From the NCBI GenBank assembly GCA_039800165.1, contig JBDLRH010000094.1, positions 1 through 12,599 on the forward strand: a stretch of 12,599 nucleotides of DNA, given 5' to 3'. The notes beneath the pieces were generated by a model. That model made no database searches. It had not been told where the DNA came from and saw nothing but the letters and a program-made list of their open reading frames with translations. Position 1 is the stretch's first letter. Each line of letters begins with the position of its first letter. Positions 7,178-12,599 of this stretch are shown piece after piece. The position numbers were made by a program, and so were the translations under genes. This DNA comes from JBDLRH01 sp039800165 (lineage in GTDB: Bacteria > Pseudomonadota > Gammaproteobacteria > Burkholderiales > Burkholderiaceae_C).

Positions 7178-7207
7178 TTGACGGTTTCCCGGTTTCAGGG
7201 CTACACT
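7178..7207 (+). promoter_or_regulatory. Predicted sigma-70 promoter of mdh
   Basis: TTGACG (7178-7183) is followed after 18 bases by TACACT (7202-7207). The -35 matches consensus at five of six positions and the -10 at four. Transcription would begin near 7214, leaving a leader of about 115 bases before mdh. The palindrome at 7155-7166 would fall at roughly -59 to -48, a position compatible with activation, or with interference between the two divergent promoters. Confidence 0.5.
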
Positions 7208-7236
7208 TTCGGACGGTTTCCGGCGCCTTGGGCGCC
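7182..7236 (+). repeat. CGGTTTC repeats and a GGCGCC hairpin in the mdh leader region
   Basis: CGGTTTC occurs three times, at 7182-7188, 7190-7196 and 7214-7220. The first and third copies extend to the 9-mer ACGGTTTCC. Directly after comes GGCGCC-TTG-GGCGCC (7222-7236), able to form a 6-bp stem with a 3-base loop at the predicted 5' end of the mdh transcript. No T-run follows, so it is not an intrinsic terminator. It could be a mRNA 5' stem or chance. No known riboswitch pattern is recognised in the rest of the leader. Confidence 0.3.
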
Positions 7237-7329
7237 TGCTTTCAGGACCGGCTCCGACGGTGGTTGGCGAGCGGGTCCGCATGCACCGCATCCGCACAGA
7301 TTTCGTCCATCCTCAGTCTGGAGATTCCC

Positions 7330-8316
7330 ATGAGCAAGAAGCCCGTCCGCGTCGCCGTCACCGGCGCCGCAGGCCAGATCGGTTACGCCCTGCTGTTTCG
7401 CATCGCCTCGGGCGAAATGCTGGGCAAGGATCAGCCCGTCATCCTGCAGCTGCTGGAGATCCCCGACGAGAAGGCCCAGAAGGCGCTCAAGGGCGTGATG
7501 ATGGAACTCGAAGACTGCGCCTTCCCGCTGCTGGCCGGCATGGAGGCGCACAGCGACGCCACCCGGGCTTTCAAGGACACCGACTACGCGCTGCTGGTGG
7601 GCGCCCGCCCCCGCGGCCCGGGCATGGAGCGCGCCGACCTGCTGGCCGCCAATGCGCAGATCTTCACCGCCCAGGGCAAGGCCCTGAACGCCTCGGCCAG
7701 CCGCAATGTGCGCGTGCTGGTGGTGGGCAACCCGGCCAACACCAACGCCTACATCGCGATGAAGAGCGCGCCGGACCTGCCGGCCAAGAACTTCACCGCC
7801 ATGCTGCGGCTGGACCACAACCGCGCGGCCAGCCAGATTGCCGCCAAGACCGGCAAGCCGGTGGCCTCCATCAAGAAGCTGGCGGTGTGGGGCAACCATT
7901 CGCCCACCATGTATGCCGACTACCGCTTTGCCACCATCGACGGCGCATCGGTCAAGGACATGATCAACGACCAGGTGTGGAACAAGGACGTGTTCCTGCC
8001 CACCGTGGGCAAGCGCGGCGCGGCCATCATCGAGGCGCGCGGCCTTTCTTCCGCCGCCTCGGCCGCCAACGCCGCCATCGACCACATGCGCGACTGGGCG
8101 CTGGGCACCAACGGCGAGTGGGTGACCATGGGCGTGGCCTCCAACGGTGAATACGGCATCCCGAAAGAGGTGATGTTCGGCTACCCGGTGACCTGCGCGA
8201 ACGGGGAATACAAGATCGTCGAAGGCCTGAGCATCGACGCCTTCAGCGAGGAGTGCATCAACAAGACCCTGGCCGAGCTCGAGGGCGAGCGCGACGGCGT
8301 CAAGCACCTGCTGTAA
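7330..8316 (+). CDS. mdh: Malate dehydrogenase (NAD-dependent, cytosolic-type family)
   Basis: Mdh oxidises malate to oxaloacetate with NAD+, supplying the substrate of GltA. The start is the ATG at 7330-7332, set by GGAGA (7320-7324) with a five-base spacer. An in-frame extension back to 7228 is not credible. The product is 328 residues, usual for the beta-proteobacterial enzyme. It has an NAD-binding VTGAAGQIGYALL loop (residues 10-22), a mobile-loop GARPRGPGMERADLL with R95 and R101 as substrate contacts, NPANTNAY (134-141), and the catalytic pair D162 (RLDHNR) and H190 (WGNHSPT). It belongs to the MDH class resembling animal cytosolic enzymes, not the E. coli class. It is divergent from gntR and is the first gene of a probable mdh-citE-like-exported protein-acnB transcript. 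Confidence 0.97.
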   Translation: MSKKPVRVAVTGAAGQIGYALLFRIASGEMLGKDQPVILQLLEIPDEKAQKALKGVMMELEDCAFPLLAGMEAHSDATRAFKDTDYALLVGARPRGPGMERADLLAANAQIFTAQGKALNASASRNVRVLVVGNPANTNAYIAMKSAPDLPAKNFTAMLRLDHNRAASQIAAKTGKPVASIKKLAVWGNHSPTMYADYRFATIDGASVKDMINDQVWNKDVFLPTVGKRGAAIIEARGLSSAASAANAAIDHMRDWALGTNGEWVTMGVASNGEYGIPKEVMFGYPVTCANGEYKIVEGLSIDAFSEECINKTLAELEGERDGVKHLL

Positions 8317-8368
8317 GCCGCGCGCACAGGCCACCGATCCACCCGCCACGCCGCAACCGCACGCAGGC

Positions 8369-9355
8369 ATGAGCCGCCATCCCCGCGAGGTGCTCACCGA
8401 CGCCCAGGCCGGCGCGGTGGCGCTGCCGGTGTGCGACCACTACAGCGGCGTCGAGGCGCGCATGCGCAAGAGCCTGCAGCTGCAGGCCGAGATGACCGAA
8501 GAGTTCGGCGCCTGCGTGTTCGACGTCACGCTCGATTGCGAGGACGGCGCGCCCGCCGGTGCCGAAGCCGAGCACGCCGCGCTGGTGGTGTCGCTGGTCA
8601 AGGCCGCGGCGCCCCAGGCGCGCGTGGCGGTGCGGGTGCATCCGGTCGACCATCCGGCTTTTGCCCAGGACATTGCGACGATTGCGGGGCAGGTGGGTCA
8701 GCGCCTGGCGCACATCATGCTGCCCAAGGTGGAGTCGGTGGCCGACGTGGACACCGCCATCCGCGCCATCGACGCCGCCGGCGCCACCACCGTGCCGGTG
8801 CATGCGCTGATCGAATCGCCGGCGGCGGTGCACCGCGCCTTCGACATTGCGGCGCACCCGCGGCTGCAGTCGCTGAGCTTCGGCCTGATGGACTTTGTGT
8901 CGGCGCATGGCGGCGCGATCCCGTCGCAGGCCATGGGCTCGGCAGGGCAGTTCACCCACCCGCTGGTGGTGCGCGCCAAGCTCGAGATCGCCAGCGCCTG
9001 CCATGCGCACGGCAAGGTACCCTCGCATTCGGTGGTCACCGAGTTCAGCGACATGGACGCGATGCGCGCTGCGGCACTCAAGGCCTCGCGCGAATTCGGC
9101 TTCACCCGCATGTGGAGCATTCATCCGGCGCAGATCCGGCCGATATTGCAGGCACTGGCGCCCCCGGATGCCGAGGTGGACACCGCCGCGCGCATCGTGG
9201 TGGCTGCCGCCCGGGCCGACTGGGCTCCGATCAGCCACGAAGGCCATCTGCACGACCGTGCAAGCTATCGCTACTACTGGCAAGTGCTCGAGCGTGCGTA
9301 CCGCACCGGCCGCGCGCTGCCTTCCGACGTGCGGCCCTGGCTGGCCGGCCACTGA
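8369..9355 (+). CDS. HpcH/HpaI aldolase / CitE-like lyase of unknown substrate
   Basis: The 328-residue product belongs to the HpcH/HpaI aldolase, citrate lyase beta-subunit superfamily of TIM barrels that cleave or hydrolyse acyl-CoA thioesters or hydroxy acids, using a divalent metal. Visible marks are FDVTLDCEDGAP (51-62), RVHPVDHP with R89, HIMLPKVES (115-123), ALIESPAAV with E149 and SFGLMDFVSAHGG with D175. E149 and D175 are the likely metal ligands. The N-terminus lacks the SxLFVPG start common in CitE and in malyl-CoA lyases. No CitD or CitF gene is nearby, so it is not part of a citrate lyase complex. Malyl-CoA or citramalyl-CoA lyase or thioesterase activity is possible. The ATG at 8369-8371 has only a poor ribosome site. 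It lies 52 bases after mdh and 14 bases before the next gene. Confidence 0.88.
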   Translation: MSRHPREVLTDAQAGAVALPVCDHYSGVEARMRKSLQLQAEMTEEFGACVFDVTLDCEDGAPAGAEAEHAALVVSLVKAAAPQARVAVRVHPVDHPAFAQDIATIAGQVGQRLAHIMLPKVESVADVDTAIRAIDAAGATTVPVHALIESPAAVHRAFDIAAHPRLQSLSFGLMDFVSAHGGAIPSQAMGSAGQFTHPLVVRAKLEIASACHAHGKVPSHSVVTEFSDMDAMRAAALKASREFGFTRMWSIHPAQIRPILQALAPPDAEVDTAARIVVAAARADWAPISHEGHLHDRASYRYYWQVLERAYRTGRALPSDVRPWLAGH

Positions 9356-9369
9356 ATGCAGGAGCGCCC

Positions 9370-10068
9370 GTGAACCTGAGCTTGCCCTTCGTGCTGAACA
9401 CGCTGAATACGCTGCCCCGCTTGGCCCGCGTGCTGCTGTGTGCAACCGCCTGCCTGACGGCGGGCACCGCCTTCGCGCAGGCCGATGCGCAAAAGAAGAC
9501 CGCGCAAGGCACCGCCAAGCCTGCGACCAAGCCCGCCACCAAGCCGGCTGCAGCGAAGGCGCCGAGCGCCGAATCGGCCAGCCGGGTCGAGGCGCGCAGC
9601 ACCGCCAGCCAGATGGCCGCAGGCATCATCGCTGCCGAAACCGCGCTCACGCCCGAAGAACTGGCGATTGCCGAGCAGGTGCATGTGGGCGACCACCCGT
9701 GCGAGCTTGGCCAGATGATGCAGGTGCGTGCCGACGACAAGATGCCCGGCTATTTCGACGTGCGTGTGCAGCGCAAGCGCTACCGCATGTTCCCGGTGCT
9801 CAGCCGCACCGGCGCCATCCGGCTGGAAGACCGCAAGGGCGAAGCGCTGCTGCTGCAGCTGTCCAACAAGTCGATGTTCATCGACCAGAAGGCCGGCCGG
9901 CGCCTGGCCGACGAATGCATGAGCACCGCGCAGGCCGAGGTGGCGAGCGCGCTCAAGACCAATCCGCAGCCCGGCCTGCTCGATGCCCCTGCCGCCGCCC
10001 CCGCTGCTGCGCCGGCGCAGGCGGGTCCGACCGGTGCCGCCCAAGATACCCCACGAAAAGCTGACTGA
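9370..10068 (+). CDS. Small exported protein with possible MliC-like domain
   Basis: Not a named gene. The start is a GTG at 9370-9372, supported by AGGAG (9360-9364) five bases upstream, and gives 232 residues. Residues 1-36 form a signal peptide: arginines R17/R20, hydrophobic VLLCATACLTAGTAFA and a likely cut after AFA, so the protein is probably periplasmic. A low-complexity Lys/Ala/Pro/Thr linker spans about 38-68. The central domain (100-190) has only two cysteines, C111 and C183, bracketing strand-like segments (YFDVRVQRKRYRMFPVL, then a SRTGAIRLED turn, GEALLLQLSNKSMF, KAGRRLADEC). This order resembles the MliC/PliC lysozyme-inhibitor barrel, with its Cys-to-Cys bridge and SGARY loop; the resemblance is by eye. 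The tail (205-232) is Ala/Pro-rich. It sits 14 bases after the lyase and 12 before acnB, yet a role in the TCA cycle is not apparent. Confidence 0.85.
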   Translation: MNLSLPFVLNTLNTLPRLARVLLCATACLTAGTAFAQADAQKKTAQGTAKPATKPATKPAAAKAPSAESASRVEARSTASQMAAGIIAAETALTPEELAIAEQVHVGDHPCELGQMMQVRADDKMPGYFDVRVQRKRYRMFPVLSRTGAIRLEDRKGEALLLQLSNKSMFIDQKAGRRLADECMSTAQAEVASALKTNPQPGLLDAPAAAPAAAPAQAGPTGAAQDTPRKAD

Positions 10069-10080
10069 CAGGAGAAGACC

Positions 10081-12599
10081 ATGCTCAAAGCCTACCGAGA
10101 CCATGCTGCCGAGCGCGCCGCGCTGGGCATTCCGCCGCTGCCGCTGGACGCGAAGCAGACTGCCGAGCTCATCGAGCTGATCAAGAACCCGCCGAAGGGC
10201 GAAGAGCAGTTCCTGCTGGAGCTGCTGACGCACCGCGTGCCCCCGGGTGTGGACGATGCGGCCAAGGTCAAGGCCTCGTTCCTGGCCGCAGTGGCGCATG
10301 GCGAGATCAAGGTGGGCCTGGTCTCCAAGGCCAAGGCCACCGAACTGCTGGGCACCATGGTGGGCGGCTACAACGTGCACCCGCTGATCGAGTTGCTGGA
10401 CGACGCCGAAGTGGCTGCGGTGGCGGCCGAGGGCCTGAAGAAGACCCTGCTGATGTTCGACTACTTCAACGACGTGGCCGAGAAGGCCAAGGCCGGCAAT
10501 GCCAAGGCCAAGGAAGTGATGCAGAGCTGGGCCAACGCCGAGTGGTTCACCTCGCGCTCCGAAGTGCCCAAGGTCATCACGGTGAGCGTGTTCAAGGTGC
10601 CCGGCGAGACCAACACCGACGACCTGTCGCCCGCACCTGACGCCTGGAGCCGCCCGGACATCCCGCTGCACTACCTGGCGATGCTGAAGAACACCCGCCC
10701 GGATGCGGCCTTCAAGCCCGAAGAAGACGGCAAGCGCGGCCCGATGAAGTTCATCGAGGACCTGAAGAAGAAGGGCCACCTGGTGGCCTACGTGGGCGAC
10801 GTGGTGGGCACCGGCTCCAGCCGCAAGAGCGCCACCAACAGCGTGATCTGGGCCACCGGCCAGGACATCCCCTTCGTGCCGAACAAGCGCTTTGGCGGCG
10901 TGACGCTCGGCGGCAAGATCGCGCCGATCTTCTTCAACACGCAGGAAGACTCGGGCTCGCTGCCGATCGAGGTGGACGTGAGCAAGTTCGAGATGGGCGA
11001 TGTGCTCGACATCCACCCCTACGACGGCAAGATCACCAAGGGCGGCAACGTGGTCGCCGAATTCCAGCTCAAGAGCGATGTGTTGCTGGACGAAGTGCGC
11101 GCCGGCGGCCGCATCAACCTGATCATCGGCCGCTCGCTGACGGCCAAGGCACGTGACTTCCTGGGCCTGCCCGCGTCCACCACGTTCCGGCTGCCGCAGC
11201 CGCCCAAGGACAGCGGCAAGGGCTTCACGCTCGCGCAGAAGATGGTGGGCCGCGCCTGCGGCCTGCCGATGGTCAAGGGCAACCAGCAAGGCATCCGCCC
11301 CGGCACCTACTGCGAGCCGCGCATGACCACCGTGGGTTCGCAGGACACCACCGGCCCGATGACCCGCGACGAGCTGAAAGACCTGGCCTGCCTCGGCTTC
11401 AGTGCCGACATGGTGATGCAGAGCTTCTGCCACACCGCGGCCTACCCCAAGGCGGTGGACGTGAAGATGCACCGCGAGCTGCCGCACTTCATCAGCAACC
11501 GCGGCGGCGTGGCCCTGCGCCCGGGTGATGGCGTGATCCACAGCTGGCTCAACCGCCTGCTGCTGCCCGACACGGTGGGCACCGGCGGCGATTCGCACAC
11601 GCGCTTTCCCATCGGCATTTCCTTCCCCGCGGGCTCGGGCCTGGTGGCCTTCGGTGCCGCCACCGGCGTGATGCCTCTGGACATGCCCGAGAGCGTGCTG
11701 GTGCGCTTCAAGGGCCAGATGCAACCCGGCATCACCTTGCGTGACCTGGTGCACGCCATCCCCTTGTTCGCCATCAAGCAAGGCCTGCTGACGGTGGCCA
11801 AGCAGGGCAAGAAGAACGAGTTCTCCGGCCGCATCCTGGAGATTGAGGGCCTGCCCGATCTGAAGGTGGAGCAGGCTTTCGAACTCAGCGATGCCAGCGC
11901 CGAGCGCAGCGCCGCGGGCTGCACCATCAAGCTCAACAAGGAGCCGATCATCGAGTACCTCAACAGCAACATCGTGCTGTTGAAGAACATGATCGCCCAG
12001 GGCTACGAGGACAAGCGCAGCCTGGAGCGCCGCATCCACAAGATGCAGGAGTGGCTGGCCGCCCCCACGCTGCTGGAGGCCGACGCCAACGCCGAGTACG
12101 CGCATGTGCTGGAGATCGATCTGGCTGACATCAAGGAGCCGATCCTGTGCTGCCCGAACGATCCGGACGACGCCAAGTTCCTGTCGGAAGTGGCCGGTAC
12201 CAAGATCGACGAGGCCTTCATCGGCTCGTGCATGACCAACATCGGCCACTTCCGCGCCGCCAGCACGCTGCTGGCCGGCAAGGGTGAGATTCCGGTCAAG
12301 CTGTGGGTGGCCCCGCCCACCAAGATGGACCAGGCCGAACTGGTCAAGGAAGGCCATTACGCCAACTTCGGCAGCGCCGGCGCGCGCACAGAGATGCCCG
12401 GCTGCAGCCTGTGCATGGGCAACCAGGCCCAGGTGCGCGAGGGCGCCACCGTCGTCTCCACCAGCACGCGCAACTTCCCCAACCGCCTGGGCAAGAACAC
12501 CAACGTGTTCCTGTCCTCGGCCGAGGTAGCGGCCATCGCCTCGCGCCTGGGACGGCTGCCCACCGTGGCCGAATACCACGCCGACATGGGCGTGATCAA
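10081..12599 (+). CDS. acnB: Aconitate hydratase B (bifunctional, with 2-methylisocitrate dehydratase), 3' end missing
   Basis: AcnB isomerises citrate to isocitrate through cis-aconitate with a 4Fe-4S cluster; the family also dehydrates 2-methylisocitrate. The window holds 839 codons with no stop; E. coli AcnB is about 865 residues, so about 25 are missing at the C-terminus. The start ATG follows AGGAG (10070-10074) by six bases. The order is that of AcnB, not AcnA: a helical HEAT-like N-terminal domain (about 1-160), then the swivel domain with GDVVGTGSSRKSA (239-251), then the catalytic domains with GTGGDSHTRFPIG (500-512). Cluster ligands are C717 (IGSCMTN), C775 and C778 (PGCSLCMGN), aligning with E. 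coli C710, C769 and C772. It ends the mdh cluster as far as seen. Confidence 0.98.
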   Translation, partial: MLKAYRDHAAERAALGIPPLPLDAKQTAELIELIKNPPKGEEQFLLELLTHRVPPGVDDAAKVKASFLAAVAHGEIKVGLVSKAKATELLGTMVGGYNVHPLIELLDDAEVAAVAAEGLKKTLLMFDYFNDVAEKAKAGNAKAKEVMQSWANAEWFTSRSEVPKVITVSVFKVPGETNTDDLSPAPDAWSRPDIPLHYLAMLKNTRPDAAFKPEEDGKRGPMKFIEDLKKKGHLVAYVGDVVGTGSSRKSATNSVIWATGQDIPFVPNKRFGGVTLGGKIAPIFFNTQEDSGSLPIEVDVSKFEMGDVLDIHPYDGKITKGGNVVAEFQLKSDVLLDEVRAGGRINLIIGRSLTAKARDFLGLPASTTFRLPQPPKDSGKGFTLAQKMVGRACGLPMVKGNQQGIRPGTYCEPRMTTVGSQDTTGPMTRDELKDLACLGFSADMVMQSFCHTAAYPKAVDVKMHRELPHFISNRGGVALRPGDGVIHSWLNRLLLPDTVGTGGDSHTRFPIGISFPAGSGLVAFGAATGVMPLDMPESVLVRFKGQMQPGITLRDLVHAIPLFAIKQGLLTVAKQGKKNEFSGRILEIEGLPDLKVEQAFELSDASAERSAAGCTIKLNKEPIIEYLNSNIVLLKNMIAQGYEDKRSLERRIHKMQEWLAAPTLLEADANAEYAHVLEIDLADIKEPILCCPNDPDDAKFLSEVAGTKIDEAFIGSCMTNIGHFRAASTLLAGKGEIPVKLWVAPPTKMDQAELVKEGHYANFGSAGARTEMPGCSLCMGNQAQVREGATVVSTSTRNFPNRLGKNTNVFLSSAEVAAIASRLGRLPTVAEYHADMGVI

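Noticed and set aside
7228..7329. In-frame extension of mdh upstream to a TTG at 7228
   Set aside because: The ATG at 7330 has a good GGAGA site and gives the family-standard N-terminus; the extension would start inside a hairpin and has no homology-like features.
7201..8397. A 398-codon minus-strand open frame opposite mdh
   Set aside because: Antisense to a clear malate dehydrogenase; it also runs through the mdh leader and promoter region with no ribosome site.
9274..12579. An 1101-codon open frame on the minus strand, opposite acnB and the exported protein gene
   Set aside because: It is antisense to acnB, whose catalytic cysteines and motifs are intact. The frame stays open because of strong G/C third-position bias, and its product is a His/Gly/Ala/Val/Leu-rich mixture with no domain.
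1..12599. Mobile elements, CRISPR arrays, phage genes, toxin-antitoxin or defence genes, tRNA/rRNA
   Set aside because: None seen. The sequence is filled by housekeeping genes with short gaps and even base composition, with no direct-repeat arrays or terminal inverted repeats.

Overview
The window is high-GC, tightly packed chromosomal DNA. It carries a TCA-cycle gene cluster of the kind found in Burkholderiales, most likely family Comamonadaceae. That placement is inferred from the gene order (sdhCDAB-sdhE-gltA next to leuC, with a divergent gntR/mdh pair and an mdh, citE-like, acnB series), the type II citrate synthase and the strong G/C third-position bias. There are no RNA genes, insertion sequences, phage genes or CRISPR arrays, and no gene-free stretch longer than 300 bases; the longest gap is 252 bases (7078-7329).

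Leftward (minus-strand) block, read from 7077 down to 1: a GntR/HutC-type regulator; sdhC and sdhD (membrane anchors and haem ligands); sdhA (flavoprotein); sdhB (iron-sulfur subunit); sdhE (flavinylation factor); gltA (citrate synthase); a small cysteine-rich protein of unknown function whose frame starts directly after the gltA stop; and the first 196 codons of leuC (leucine synthesis), cut by the window edge.

Rightward (plus-strand) block, from 7330 to 12599: mdh (malate dehydrogenase); a CitE-like HpcH/HpaI-family lyase; a small exported protein whose spacing of cysteines and strands resembles MliC-type lysozyme inhibitors; and acnB (aconitase B), of which all but roughly the last 25 residues is present. 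Gaps of 52, 14 and 12 bases suggest one transcript.

Together the genes cover succinate to fumarate (Sdh), malate to oxaloacetate (Mdh), oxaloacetate plus acetyl-CoA to citrate (GltA) and citrate to isocitrate (AcnB). Fumarase, isocitrate dehydrogenase and 2-oxoglutarate dehydrogenase are not here. The control point is probably the gntR-mdh intergenic region. A perfect 12-bp palindrome with an additional half-site fills the -35/-10 spacer of a good gntR promoter and also sits just upstream of the -35 of the mdh promoter. I did not find an obviously new system. The least explained parts are the exported MliC-like protein, the CitE-like lyase, the cysteine-rich protein after gltA, and the GntR operator arrangement.
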